64,000 nt of DNA from assembly GCF_003589595.1 (NCBI RefSeq), contig NW_020654810.1, forward strand, positions 7,079,389 through 7,143,388, read 5' to 3'. This document shows, in pieces, positions 49,700 through 60,949 of this stretch. A program made the position numbers and the translations under genes. The first letter of the stretch is position 1, and each line of letters begins with the position of its first letter. The DNA is from Hyposmocoma kahamanoa. Taxonomy: Eukaryota; Arthropoda; Insecta; Lepidoptera; Cosmopterigidae. The notes beneath the pieces were generated by a model that saw only the letters and a list, made by a program, of their open reading frames with translations, was not told where the DNA came from and did not search any database.

Positions 49700-50330
49700 T
49701 TTGTTCATGAAAAGTTGGCGTACATGCGGTGATTATCGCATGCTTAATGCCCGAACGGTACTATCTACAATTTATCTATAATCTTGTGTACTGCAATGTC
49801 TTTAGTACCCTCGATTTATTGAAAGCGTATAATCAGATACCTGTCAGCCCAGATGATGTTCCGAAGACCGCTATAACTACACCTTTCGGATTATATGAAT
49901 TCCCTTTCATGACCTTCGGACTTCGGAGTGCGGGACAAACCTTCCAAAGGTTCATGGATGAAGTCACCAGGGGGCTTGATTTCGTATACTGCTATTTAGA
50001 TAACTTGTTGGTATTTTCAGAGTCGGAGAGCCAACACGAACATCACCTTCGCCAAATCTTCGGCAAGCTAAAGGACTGCGGCATGTTGGTAAACACTTCA
50101 AAGTGTGTTTTTGGTGCTCGAGAAATCACTTTCCTAAGTTATTCCATCTCCAAGAATGGCTCTAGACCCCTCGACTCTAAATTACAGGCAATTCAGGACT
50201 TCCCGACTTCTACGACCGTGCGTCAGCATGCAAAAGGCATTCTTGGGCATGTTAAATTTTTATAGGAGATTCCTTCCTAGGGCCGCTGAAATTCAAGCTA
50301 GCTTACATTCTTTATTGACATGATCAGTTA
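49700..50330 (+). pseudogene. Ty3/Gypsy reverse transcriptase, inactive
   Basis: Starts WRTCGDYRMLNARTV (49704-49748), frameshifts, then runs in the frame 49729-50265: VFSTLDLLKAYNQIPVSPDD (first catalytic Asp), TPFGLYEFPFMTFGLRSAGQ, TFQRFMDEV, and YCYLDNLLVF where the family has YLDD. The second active-site Asp is therefore Asn (GAT AAC). KCVFGAREITFL follows, the connection to RNase H. Gag and protease are missing: the primer site is only about 90 bp upstream. It frameshifts again before RNase H. Confidence 0.9.
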
Positions 50331-50985
50331 AGGGTTCACAGCCGATCACACTAACAGGAGAGGCCCTCTCGGCCTTCAAGTATGCAAAGAAAGTCTCGCT
50401 ACCGCTGCATTACTAGCGCATCCTAACTGTGCTGCTAAACTCGCCTTGGTGACGGATGCTTCCGATAAGGCAATTGGCGCAGTCCTGCAACAATTTAAAG
50501 GTGGTGCGTGGCAGCCCCTTGCCTTCTTTTCGTGTAAGCTCAGCCCATCCGAGGTAAAATATTCGCCACACGATAGGGAGCTACTCGCGATATACGAAGG
50601 CATAAAATATTTTAAATATACACTTGAAGCCCAACACTTCATTGTCTATACTGACCATAAGCCGATCAGTTTCGCATTCCATGAAAGGAAAATGAACTGT
50701 TCGCCTTGGCAGTATAGACACCTTGATTTTGTAGCCCAGTTCACAACTGATATTCGACACATATCTGGCAAGGATAATGTCGTTGCAAATACCTTGTCCC
50801 GGGTAGAAGAACTGGAAGCGCCAGTCAATCTTGAAAATTTAGCTCGAGACCAACCATCCGACCCAGAATTCCAAAAACTGCTTGCGGACGGATCTTCTTT
50901 GCATTTGGAGAAAAAGCATTTACCTGGAAGTCATGTACCCCTGTACTGCGACGTCACTACACCGACAGCTAGACCTTATTCAATT
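50331..50985 (+). pseudogene. Ty3/Gypsy RNase H and spacer
   Basis: Frame 50446-51045: LALVTDASDKAIGAVLQQ (first Asp), PHDRELLAIYEGIKYFKY (Glu), IVYTDHKPI (Asp), then DNVVANTLSRVEEL where the family has VADALSR, so the last catalytic Asp is Asn. The linker to integrase (LARDQPSDPEFQKLL) is cut by an AT-rich insert at about 50975. RNase H removes the RNA template during reverse transcription. Confidence 0.9.
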
Positions 50986-51275
50986 CAATATTCAATATTC
51001 ATTTATTCCCTTCAGACAACACAGTCCACAACATTACATCTTTAGTTACATTATTATTATATTTATTTTTATTTATTTTAAACTATTTTATTATTATTAT
51101 TATTATTTTGATAATTATACATATTGAAATTGACTCTATTAATTGAAATAAATACAATAAAATAAAATATTAAAATATAAAGTTGTATACATTCTAAGAA
51201 ATTAAAATTATATTGAAACGATTAGATTAAAATTAAAATTCAATCTTATATATCCAATTTTTACCGTAAACAGGT
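50975..51275 (-). mobile_element. AT-rich LINE-tail insert between RNase H and integrase
   Basis: Begins TTCAATTCAATATTCAATAT, then CAGACAACACAGTCCACAAC and (ATT)n, like 46406-46600. Integrase sequence resumes at 51280. An insertion of a LINE 3' end in the inverse orientation explains it. Confidence 0.5.
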
Positions 51276-51279
51276 TTTT

Positions 51280-51929
51280 AACAGTTTGCATTCCCTGAGC
51301 CACCCTGGTGCCAATGCCTCTGCTAAACTAGTTACAGAGCGTATCGTCTGGCCCAGGATAAGGAAAGACTGCAGAAATTGGGCGCGCGCTTGTCTTTCGT
51401 GTCAGAGGGCAAAAGTCAATCGCCATGTGACCAGCTCCTCTTGGCACTTAACTTTAACTTACCGCGCTTACGTTTTAAGCAGATCCATATAGATCTTGTT
51501 GGTCCCCTACCCGTTTCGCAAGGTTATCGGTACTGTCTCACGGCTGTAGATCGATTTACTCGATGGCCGGAAGCAGTGCCGCTAGAAGATGTTACTGCGG
51601 AAATCGTTGCCAAGGCTCTGTTGTCTACATGGATCGCGCGATTTGGTTGCCCTATGGATATCACGACTGACAGAGGCCGCCAATTTGAGTCGGCCTTGTT
51701 CGAATATCTGTCTAAGATAGCTGGTTTTGAGCATAAGCGGACAACAGCATACCATCCCGCAAGCAACGGCTTGGTGGAACGTTTTCACCGTCAATTTAAA
51801 GCCGCGATAGTCTGCCATGCAAATGACAACTGGACTGAGTCCTTGCCATGGATCCTATCAGGTTTAAGGACTTCCTTCAAAGAGGACTTACAAAGCTTTT
51901 CCGCTGGATTAGTTTACGGGGGTGTACTA
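51280..51929 (+). pseudogene. Ty3/Gypsy integrase, truncated
   Basis: Frame 51286-51492: [31 protein letters not shown], the HHCC zinc region. One frameshift near 51440 leads to frame 51378-52109 with the core: HIDLVGPLP (Asp), [17 protein letters not shown] (Asp) and [16 protein letters not shown] (Glu), so the DDE triad is intact. The domain stops at SAGLVYGG and joins the last 68 bp of the 3' LTR. The C-terminal domain and most of the 3' LTR are deleted; the apparent extra 60 residues of that frame are LTR and SINE-K. Confidence 0.9.
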
Positions 51930-51997
51930 CATGTAAGTCGGACTATTTATTTTAACCGTTTACCGACCTGTGCGTTAACAGTAGCCGAACAACTATA
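51930..51997 (+). mobile_element. Ty3/Gypsy 3' LTR remnant (last 68 bp)
   Basis: Direct repeat of 49544-49611. Ends GAACAACTATA; SINE-K begins on the next base. Confidence 0.8.
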
Positions 51998-52112
51998 CAC
52001 GCATAGACAACCACAAATTACACCCAAACTCACGAGTAAAATAAATATAGGCCTTACAAATATTTCTCCTGGCCTGGGAATCGAACCTGGGACCTCTGTG
52101 GCAGTCTAAATA
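51998..52112 (-). mobile_element. SINE-K, minus strand, head-truncated
   Basis: ACGCATAGACAACCACAAAT, ACACCCAAACTCACGAG, ATTTCTCCTGGCC and GGAATCGAACCTGGGACCTC (box B complement) then GTGGCAGTC. The box A part found at 20980-21010 is missing. Confidence 0.75.
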
Positions 52113-52239
52113 AGCAAACTTAGATTTATCAACTGAATTAAATATTGTCATGGGAATGTTTATCACACATATTCTGCCATGCTATGGCCACAGAGTAGCA
52201 AAATAAGATATTCTACCACGGTATCCGAGGTTTTACGCG
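52113..52239. other. unassigned spacer
   Basis: Nothing recognised. Confidence 0.4.
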
Positions 52240-52380
52240 AGGTAATTGATTGACACGATCTTAACGTACAAAGCGAAAAAGGCAGACTGAGCTCAAGTAT
52301 GCGGACCTCCGCGTACTATTTGTACATGTGACACGCCCACTAAGTTCTTGTACCTATTGTATTTATTGTTAAAGCCTAGA
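52240..52380 (-). repeat. repeat E left part, inverted
   Basis: ACGTACAAAGCGAAAAAGGC, GACTGAGCTCAAGTATGCGG, CCGCGTACT and CACGCCCACTAAG are the inverse of 24360-24455. Confidence 0.7.
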
Positions 52381-52423
52381 AAAAAAATCCATCCCGCTAG
52401 TTAAAAATTAACCCTATATATAG

Positions 52424-52885
52424 GAAATGAAACTATTTTTCCGGATTGAAATCGCGTATATTTGTTTTTTTCAAACAAACCGACGTTTCGGGCTGTTGGT
52501 GGTTTCTCACGGGGCCTGTGGCATTGGCGTGGAATCTTCAACTTATTCGCATGTAGGACTTGCTTTATATGTTGAAGTTCCCCTGCCAGATGATTACTGT
52601 CGCAGACACCATGTGCTCTCTGAAACAAAGATTTGCCCACGGTAGCTAACTGGCTAGGTTACCGTGGGCAAACACTTAAAAATTCATTCAATAAAATAAT
52701 TTGTAAAACTTGATATAGCGTAAATTGGAATGTTTTCTTTGTAAAATTAAAAATAAGGTATTTAATTAATAACTATTGTAACTATAGTGAAAAAATAGGG
52801 TGGTTTGCATCAATATTAGACATAACTGGTTGAAGACTGTACCACCTCAGTCATTTCATTTCCTATGAACTCGATAACCCTATAT
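52424..52885 (-). pseudogene. Penelope-like element fragment
   Basis: Minus strand: 52490-52640 reads RAHGVCDSNHLAGELQHIKQ then VLHANKLKIP, the region after the RT palm in PLEs. It is followed by CCGACGTTTCGGGC and AGGAAATGAAACTATTTTTC (52424-52490), the PLE terminal block also at 18783-18870. On the other side (52690-52870) is AACCACCC..ACTATAGTTACAATAG-type 3' sequence identical in order to 18930-19060 but inverted. So two PLE parts meet here in opposite orientation. Confidence 0.7.
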
Positions 52886-52897
52886 AAACAATTGATG

Positions 52898-52905
52898 TTG
52901 TAAGT
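52898..52905. repeat. hAT target duplication, left (TTGTAAGT)
   Basis: Identical to 56012-56019. Confidence 0.9.
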
Positions 52906-53268
52906 CAGGGGTTCCCAAACTTATTTTGTCTACTGCCCACTTTGAGAATAAATTATTTTTTAGCGCCCCCATTATCACCTTTTCACTTACTTAAAAACCA
53001 CTATAATTTCAAATTAAATTAATTATTGTAAGCTATATTAGCGAAGATTAAACATTCATTCTAAACGAGACTTTTACTATAACCCGCAAGAGTTAACATG
53101 AGACCTGAGCGCAGTAGGTAGTACACAACAGCGCTCAGGTCTCAAGTTAACCTTACAGGCTACACCTGCCAAGGAGAATTATTATTGAAACGCAACTTTA
53201 TAGTATGCAGACAGAGTATCTTTTATTCAAAATAAAACAAACATAATAGATTCTAATATAAAAACTAA

Positions 53269-54960
53269 TGTGAAGGATGAATCTGACGCTGTTTAAAAAG
53301 TTTATTGATATCAGGTTCCAATTTTCTCAAGAACACCTACAAGTCACCACGTTCGGTAATATGCAAACGATTTCTCTTTTTAGTAAGCAGCGTTGTCACA
53401 GCACTAAAACCACGTTCACACAAATATGACGATGGGAATGCTATCAAGAATCGTTAAACGATTGACCACAATCTAGGGTACAATTGCGGGATCGGTTTTT
53501 GTAGCCATAATTCTTGGTAGCTATTTTTGAATTTGATTTTTACTTCCACGTTTGTTGTCAATTCTATAAGTTCTTCTTCCAGATGAGGTGATATTGCTGT
53601 GTTGACATTTGAAAACGGATCCAACACCCAGTCTGGTATTTCCAAATTCAAAATGTCCTGGTATCGTTCGGTGAAGTCAATGTGGAGGTTTTCCAAATGT
53701 TGGCAGTAGACAAACAAGTCGTCGTTACTGCAGGATACTGATAAATTCGGAAAATTGTGAAACTCACGTCTGCCCATATTCTTTTTGTGTAAAAGCAGTT
53801 TGGCTGCGAAAGCAGCAACGACATTTTTTGTTTTAATTAATTTAGTTCATCGCCTTGCAGTTGGAGATTCATGTCGTTGAACAATTTATACAGGTCTGTC
53901 ATGTAAGCTATATCATTCATTGATGTAATGAGCTTGTTGCGCAATTCTGTATCCTTAGTTTCCAAGAACTCTATTACAGAGTCAAACAGGTTGTAAAATC
54001 GAGTCAGATAATTGCCACTCATATATTTGATAGCCAACGAACTTCAGTATGAAACAAGAAACGATTGAAATATTCGTCATTACTAACACAAAGCTGATGA
54101 AATAATTTATCATTCAAAGAGCTGTTACAGATTTTATTGACTGCTTTGATGACATATTGCAGCGATTGAAATAGTCGTTCACTTAAATTTCTAGCAACCA
54201 AATGTTGTCTATGAATAACGCAATGTACAGCAAGGACATCTAGTATTTTATTTTTTATATACGCTATGTAGCCTTTATGGCCCACGGTCATAGCCGGAGC
54301 GCCATCCGTAGCAACTGGTATAATATTTTTCAAGGGAATCTCAAAACTTTTCCAATGTATTTAATATGGTTTCGCCTTTTGTATCGGTCTCTAAATTTCT
54401 AGCAAACAATAGTTCTTCACATATTTTCTCATCTTCAATAAACCTCACGTAAGACAGCAACATTGCTTCATTACTTGGTAAAGCTGAATTGAGAATTGAC
54501 TAGTTCTCAGATGGTTACACAATTATTCTTCAATGTTTTCAGCCATTTCATTTCATTATTGCTCATAGGAATTTCTCGGACAATATCTGCGGCCGGTTTA
54601 TGAAGCACAGTAGTTATTACTTCCTTTATTGCTGGCAAAATTAACTCTTCTCCGATGTTGTGTGGTTTGCTATTTTTGAGCAATTACCAAAGAGATATTG
54701 GACGAAGCTCGAAGTCCGTCGTCATCTTGCTTAGCAGCCGCCAAAAAGAGGTTTGCTACACTTGGCTGAGTATTATGCTTCTTCTCCAGGTCTAGAAACT
54801 ATGCTACATTCTTATCTTTCTTATCTGGATGCATTTTATTCAAATGATCTTGCAGTCTTGAAGGCTTCATTGCTTCATTCGACATTGTTTTTAGACATAG
54901 AAGGCACAAACACGACAGAGGCGATTATATTCCGCACAGTATTGCTGTCTCTTCTTTTTT
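53269..54960 (-). pseudogene. hAT transposase pseudogene (ZBED5/SCAND3-like)
   Basis: Right to left: a BED-finger region near 54790-54920 (SNEAMKPSRLQDHLNKMHPD), a linker with SNISLVIAQK, ATDGAPAMTVGHKGYIAYIK (54200-54330) with the catalytic Asp, VHCVIHRQHLVARNLSERLF, FHTEVRWLSNI (the hAT RW block), FYNLFDSVIEFLETKD, DIAYMTDLYKLFNDMNLQLQ, GRREFHNFPNL (53770) and the C-terminal dimerisation block LCERGFSAVTTLLTKKRNRL (53365-53430). Stops and shifts separate the three longer frames (54019-54333, 53837-54037, 53454-53777). Its domestic relatives in vertebrates are ZBED5-like genes. Confidence 0.88.
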
Positions 54961-55542
54961 ACTTCCGATATTGTTTTGTTTTGAGAAATACGTAAGTAGG
55001 TAAGTGTTGATGTTAAGTACTGCTTATCTATTACGCGTGAAACCGCAAATGAAAATAAAATAAATATTACGTTGTTTATATAAGATTGCATAAACAGCAC
55101 GCATCGACAGGAATAAGACAAAAACATGCATAAACTCGCTTATCTCGTTCGACGCTCAATCGTACTCAACAAATAAGAACAAGTATTCTATGAACCCGCC
55201 AATTGATACAGGAATGCACAAATCGGGCTATTTAATAAAAACTTGTTAAAACATGATTGCCTGCGGTCTATTATCTACGAAAATTACCTATCTAGAAATA
55301 CTAATAACTAATAAAAGCGAAACTGTGTATATTGCCTTTTTATTTATTTGTTTGTGTCTACTTTCATTTCGAAACAGAGCGACCGATTGACATGATTTTT
55401 ATTTTATTTATTCAATAAAGCAGGGCAGATATATGAACTACACGGAGAGAAATATCGAACCGAGTTAGTTTGAGCAATCTCTTAATTAATATTAGTTGAT
55501 GTTCACAAGTTGTAGTCGAGAGTCGAGAGCTCAGTCGGTGTC
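54961..55542. other. hAT internal non-coding sequence
   Basis: AT-rich 5' region of the hAT in element sense. A TTTATTTATTTGTTTGTG tract lies at 55341-55360. Confidence 0.4.
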
Positions 55543-55880
55543 TTAGGGTCGTATTCTAGAACTCTACTCAATGTTCAAGTCAGGATTTGAGTATGGTTTA
55601 AAGCACTCGAAATCATACTCAAGTCCCTGCCATTAGAGTCCTATTTCCAGTGCTTGTGTTTCAATTGCAATCCTGACTTGAGCATTGAGTAGAGTTCTAG
55701 AATACGACACTTAGTGTTGTATTCCAGAACTCTATTCAATGCTCAAGTCAGGACTTGAGTATTGCAGTGAGCACTGAAAATCATACTCAAGTCCTTACTA
55801 TTAGGGTCGTATTTCCAGTGCTTGAAATAATTCGCAAGTCCTGACTTGAGCATTGAGTAGAGTTCTGGAATACGAGTCTT
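55543..55880. mobile_element. foldback F, dimeric copy inside hAT
   Basis: Two palindromic units (55543-55710, 55712-55880) start with TTAGGGTCGTATTCTAGAAC and TTGTATTCCAGAACTCTATT; the arms TCAAGTCAGGA and TCCTGACTTGAG pair. Younger than the hAT it sits in. Confidence 0.8.
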
Positions 55881-56011
55881 CCTAGATGAAATTACAAATC
55901 TCCCCCTAAGCCTCTACACAATGCCCCCATTTTTTTCTGGGTCTCTTACCACTCCCCTTTAGGCCTGTAGCGCCCACAAGGGGGCGTTATCGCCCGCTTT
56001 GGGAAAGGCTA

Positions 56012-56019
56012 TTGTAAGT
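56012..56019. repeat. hAT target duplication, right
   Basis: Exact copy of 52898-52905. Confidence 0.9.
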
Positions 56020-56853
56020 AATTATAAACTAAGTATCACCTAGGGAAGTATGTTAATTAATTTCAAGAAACATTTACGCAACAACAATTCATCGCTTGAA
56101 GTTCATTAAACCAAAGATCAATAACATAATTAGCCAACAAACAATCAACTACAATTATAATTTCGGAGCTTGACTTAGTTACCGACGGTGTTGTTTCGTT
56201 GTATTGATTCGAAGCTATTTTATTAATTGTACCATTCGCTCAAAAATAATTAAGACCCTAAATGTTGAAAAGATTGTAAAGACTTCAGTTAAGTGCCTAT
56301 TGAAGGTACGGAATTATTAAAATACAATTTTAAAAAGAGAGATTTTGTAGAAAGTGTGTAGGTACCTACTTAGATAAATTGGTATTTCTTCGTCCATTAT
56401 CTTTTCATCCTTACCGTTGTCAAAAGATTACCAATTTAGGAACTTTTCTGAATTCATTCGACTTGGAAATTTTGGTAGGCATACGAGTAGTTGATATCTA
56501 ATCCGAATATATAAAAATTATCGCCCCTAAAGATAAGAAAAAAATGTTGCGCCATTTTACATGGGCTACTCTATCAAAGAGAACAGCTGAGCGGTAGGAA
56601 ATTGAACTCCCGCGTGTCAAGATTTAAGTAGAGTACTATTATAAAATAATTGAATTTTCCCTTCATACTTTGCTTAGGACAGACAAAATTGAGTCTTAAC
56701 ATCAATGTATAAACGTTTCTCGGTACAGGACCTTAGCACGACTAATTTGCACATAATAACATAATATAACGTAACACCGCATCATGTGCCAATATTAATA
56801 AGGCTTCGTTATTAACGTCACTGCAGTCTACTGAAGTGCCGCAAACTCGAGCT
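56020..56853. other. unassigned AT-rich sequence
   Basis: Nothing recognised. Confidence 0.4.
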
Positions 56854-57022
56854 CAGGACCGTATTCCAGAACTCTACTCAATGGTCAAGTTAGGACTTGA
56901 GTATGATTTCAAGCACAGAAAATACAGCCCTAATGGCAATAACTTGAGTATGATTTCTAATGCTTTAAATCATTCTAAGTCCTGATTTGAGCATTGAGTA
57001 GAGTTCTGGAATACGACGCTTA
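56854..57022. mobile_element. foldback F, monomer
   Basis: ACCGTATTCCAGAACTCTAC at left, GTTCTGGAATACGACGCTTA at right, with TCAAGTTAGGACTTGAGTAT and TAAGTCCTGATTTGAGCATT as inner arms. Confidence 0.8.
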
Positions 57023-57034
57023 GTCTGCCATTTC

Positions 57035-57398
57035 TAGGGGTGGGCGTTTAAACGAAAAGCACTTAAAAACAGTCTGCTTCTTAAAATAAGCGCATAAGCA
57101 CGCTTTTCATTTTAAGCGCAAGCGTTGGACTTGGTCACAGGTCAATTCTATAGGTACTCAACAATTTCATTTTTTACAACGAGCCTAAGTTTCAAGTAGC
57201 GCCTCTATGTTTCCTAAACAAATTAAGTCAGCATAACGTTGGAAGCTTTTTTAAACATAAAGTCTACGCGCTTAAACGTTTTTGTAAACGACTTTTTAAG
57301 CTTCAAACTAAAAAGCGTTTATATTGAAAAGCGCTTTTACAAACACGCTTTTTAAACGTACGTTTTAACGTTAAAAAATAAGCAGTTTTTTCCATTTC
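57035..57398 (+). mobile_element. hAT-like MITE (family of 4783-5180), copy 1
   Basis: TAGGGGTGGGCGTTTAAACG, AAAAGCACTTAAAAACAG at left; AATAAGCAGTTTTTTCCATT at right. Many AAGCGCTTTT/AAACGTTTT subterminal words. Confidence 0.65.
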
Positions 57399-57726
57399 AA
57401 CGGTTAACAACTACAAAAGTTAAACAACTTATGTTTTTAAACGCCAATGAACAAAATGTTAATATAATAATGTTGTCATAAATAAAAATGTAACTCGTTT
57501 TTTTTTTTTACAAAAAAAACTTATCTTAAAACCTTTAGTGGTCTACTCTTGCGTTTCGCTATCAACACAACGTTGCAAGTTTTTTTTAACATAAAAGTCT
57601 ATGCGCTTAAACGTTTTCTAAACGACATTGTTAACTTCAAACTAAAAAGCGTTAAAAAAAGCACGCTTTTTAAAAAAAAGTATAACGTTTAAACGTTTAA
57701 AAAAATAAGCAGGTTTTCCCATTTCC
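57399..57726 (+). mobile_element. hAT-like MITE, copy 2 (partial)
   Basis: Repeats the right two-thirds of copy 1, with CTCTTGCGTTTCGCTATCAA, CACAACGTTGCAAG and the right end AATAAGCAGGTTTTCCCATT. Confidence 0.6.
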
Positions 57727-58170
57727 GCTTTGTACATTATGGTCGTGTCAATTAGGTATCTCGCGAAAACCGCAAAAATCGTTAAAAATGCCATAATTCT
57801 TATTTGGCTTCTTTGGAGTGCAAAAATGATGATCGTACTTGTAGTATTATTTATGGTGGTGTTTCGTATAATAATTAAGTCTTATTTAATTAAATTTTCA
57901 ATTTTCTGTATATTGTTATCATTTTTTGTCACAAGAAACGAAAGTCTTTTTTGGACAAATAAACAAACATCTCTAATTCGTCATCGTTAAGCTATTAACC
58001 GTTAGATGGCAGCACATTGATTGAAATTTCAATGTAAAATAAAAAGTCGTAATTTGGAATATACCTATTGATAGTATCGAACTTTCAACGAGATTCCAAC
58101 AAGATTAAATTTAAATTATATTGACAGTCCAGAATTTGTTATTTCTTTTCAAATTATAAACTGCGACATT
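57727..58170 (+). repeat. repeat E, 3' two-thirds
   Basis: TTTGTACATTATGGTCGTGT, CACAAGAAACGAAAGTC, TTAGATGGCAGCACATTGAT and GACAGTCCAGAATTTGTTAT. The open frame here is a repeat by-product. Confidence 0.7.
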
Positions 58171-58189
58171 TTTTACGACACAGACGAAT

Positions 58190-58965
58190 TGCACTATAAT
58201 TCCGTGCACCCCTTTCCATCTTCATCATTTGGTTTTAACCCAGTAACCGAGTGTCTCAAAACAAAATATACCCTTACACTTAGTACTAACAAAATTAAAT
58301 CCGTATACGACTTTATCATACAACTATTTAGCTCACCATTGTTACAAGCCTTCGAACTCAAGCTTGCCCGTGTGCTTATCCAATACTGAATAGCACAAGC
58401 CACATTAAGTATTTAGGTATCTAATCGATCAGAAGCTTAATTTTAAACAACATATTGTAGCGCTTACTGCCAAAACTCGAAAATTGATAATTGTTTTTAA
58501 AAATTTAAGATACGCGGCTAGAGACGTCCTTCTCAAATCAGTATTATTTAACTCATTGCTACTTTATTACATTCTATGGCAGTGCGCATTAGCCTACACT
58601 GATAAACTTGGAAAGAGCGCAGAGAGCTAGTTCCGTCTTTTCGATTACCCAACCCACAAACTCTTAAACGAGTTCGATGTCCTCTCTTTTCGGCAACTGT
58701 TTATCCTGTTTTGAAAAAGCACTCAATTACTCCATTTCATTTCGTACCTTTAACCAACCACAGAAGACAAGATACCTTTTCTTCACGTACACAACTGCGC
58801 ACCGCACGCTCGCATTGATTCTTCTGCTTACTTGGCACATTCCTTTACTTTAAATTAAATTCTATTTTGCCTTGAATAAGATAGAATTTAAAAAGACCGT
58901 CAATTCCTGAGTTAAGAATAATAATTATGATAATACAGAAAGCTTGCTAAGAGTTATTTCATAAT
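58190..58965 (+). pseudogene. jockey-like LINE RT C-terminal remnant
   Basis: After the frame 58189-58389, text near 58400-58500 reads IKYLGILIDQKLNFKQHIVA in mixed frames and KTRKLIIVFKNLRYAARDVL. Then come FRLPNPQTLKRVRCPLFSAT, YPVLKKHSITPFHFVP and a final YFKLNSILPLNKIEFKKTV segment. This is the thumb and C-terminus of a jockey-type RT with several frameshifts; the active-site region is missing. Confidence 0.7.
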
Positions 58966-58983
58966 TTACTAACTACTTAATGT

Positions 58984-59141
58984 TTTAGGGTCGTATTCTA
59001 GAACTCTACTCAATGCCCAAGTCAGGATTGCATTGGAAATACGACCCTAATGGCAGGGACTTGAGTATGATTTCGAGTGCTTTAAACCATACTCAAATCC
59101 TGACTTGAGCATTGAGTAGAGTTCTAGAATACGACCCTTAG
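58984..59141. mobile_element. foldback F, monomer
   Basis: TTTTAGGGTCGTATTCTAGA at left and GTTCTAGAATACGACCCTTA at right; the most symmetrical copy. Confidence 0.8.
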
Positions 59142-59439
59142 TGTTAAATAAATATAGCAAATCTGTTTTCACCCGAAAGCAAAATGCCTACAATACAGGT
59201 ACTCATTTACTTAGTTTAGGCATCGCAACAACACTATTAGAGTTCCAAGATTTAATTGTAGCATTATGAGGGTTGTATAATAATATGGGTTCCTCTTTTT
59301 CTACATATTTTATATTATGTTATTTATTTTATATATTTTATATGTTTTATATATTTTATATTTTATATATTTATAATACTTAGCTTCCTTTACATTTCTT
59401 TTCCTTGTATTAGATTAAGTTATAATGAAAATATAAATT
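59142..59439. other. AT-rich; (TTTATATA)n-like at 59313-59380
   Basis: Low-complexity TTTTATATATTTTATATG units. No gene. Confidence 0.6.
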
Positions 59440-59670
59440 TATCTTATCTAATTTGTCTTATCAGGAGATTAGAGGTAAGTTTGAGTTCCACCTCTATGTT
59501 GTAGATATTCCAAGGATTCGCAGTTATATGCAAACGGCTATGGAGTAGAATTTCCTGTTATAACTTGATCCTTTTCAAGGCGAGAGTGAATAGGTATTAT
59601 TTAGATGTGCATATTCCATCGTCGATGGTTAGTTACCATCAAGTGAGATGGAGGTGAAATATACACCTAA
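59440..59670 (+). pseudogene. LINE RT C-terminus, family of 8318-9225
   Basis: Plus reading gives FHLYVVDIPRIRSYMQTAME (compare FHPYVVDIPRTRTKR at 8530), then a degraded tail and ATCAAGTGAGATGGAGGTGA, the 3' UTR text also at 8318-8340. Same family, opposite strand. Confidence 0.65.
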
Positions 59671-60949
59671 ATGTTATAAAAAAAAATTAAAATTTGCGCG
59701 CGTAAATTCGCAGAACTGTAAATAATTATAAATAAAGAAGTCTTGTTGCTCTTCGGTTGAGAATAGTTATTCAGCCTAATTATTATTTTAAGGTAAAAAC
59801 ATTTTAATTGAAAGCCCCGCCACAGGGCATTATCCCAGGAGATAAGCAACGTTGCCGCTTTAGATAAACAAAATGGCGGTAGTATCTAGTAGACATTTGA
59901 TTAAAAATTAATTAAAACTTTCTAAGACTTCCCTTCTAATTTTCATGTTTTCACTATTAAACGTTCACGTTGAAATGATCATCTAGAACAGTCCCAAAAC
60001 TTTTTGCCTCGCGGGCCACGTGCCTTTTTTTCTGTTTTACATAGACCCCACCTTACTAATATGGTTTCTCTATTCCTGTACTTTAATCTGCCAATTAGAC
60101 GTAGAAACAAAATGACCCAATGCACATTCAGTCACTTTCGAGATATGGCAGTTTGAAGATCAAAATGTTCCTTAATCTGTTTTATTTTCTAAACTTATAA
60201 TGTCATGTAATTCCAGATATTTATTTATGTATAAATGTTGGATTTTTTTTTGCTGATCTAAGACGTTAGACTTTAGGAACCGTTTGGTACATACACTCAT
60301 TGTTTGATAATTTTGTGGATTGGATACTTTTTGCGTCCAATTATAATTTCATAAACATATCACAATGGCGCTCTTTTACTAGGCTTTCGTTTGAGTTTGT
60401 TGTCGTGGATTATTAACAAAATATATATGAATATTGGTTGCTTTTCATTATTTTAATTTACTCGTAGAACAAGTATTGTATGCAACCATTAAATAATTAG
60501 GTCTTAAAATCTCGTACCTATTACTTAGACCACTGGGCAAAGCCACGTGGTCTAAACACAATACCCGACTTTAGGGCTCAACTCACACTGGCGCGTACAA
60601 CACAACACACATATATTACGCTTTCATATTGATTTTTCATAAAATAAAAATATAATCTTTATTAAAATAAACGACAACGCCATAATATACGTAGACCTGT
60701 TGCAGCATGGATGTAACGAGGAATTAAATTCTCTTTGTTTGGACTTAGCAACCCCGGAACTCAGTGTAATATCCTTGACCCATATCGCTCTGTGTCATTC
60801 CCCTACCACTGTTTTATGGCGAACCTTTATTTTATTTAAATAAGTGCCTACATGGAACCAATATGGTCAATTCGTTATTTACTATAAAGCATATAAATCG
60901 TCTACGATTAAAAATTAATAACGGTTAGGTATGTAATAGGTCGTTAACC
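59671..60949. other. unassigned; possible lone hAT end at 59988
   Basis: CAGTCCCAAAACTTTTTGCC and TCGCGGGCCACGTGCC at 59989-60025 look like a hAT terminus, but no partner end or transposase was found. Nothing else. Confidence 0.35.

Larger units (their letters stand above)
52906..56011 (-). mobile_element. ZBED5-like hAT transposon, 3106 bp
   Basis: Left end CAGGGGTTCCCAAACTTATT, right end on the minus strand TAGCCTTTCCCAAAGCGGGC; both are typical hAT termini with CCCAAA and short GCGCCCCC-type inner repeats (52968; 55970-55990). A perfect 8-bp duplication TTGTAAGT flanks the element. The transposase is on the minus strand. A dimeric foldback F lies inside at 55543-55880. Confidence 0.85.

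Noticed and set aside
52401..52645. Two opposed frames in the PLE fragment as genes
   Set aside because: Only the minus-strand PLE reading has family features, and it is truncated.
59988..60030. Second complete hAT element
   Set aside because: Only one possible terminus; no partner end or transposase found.
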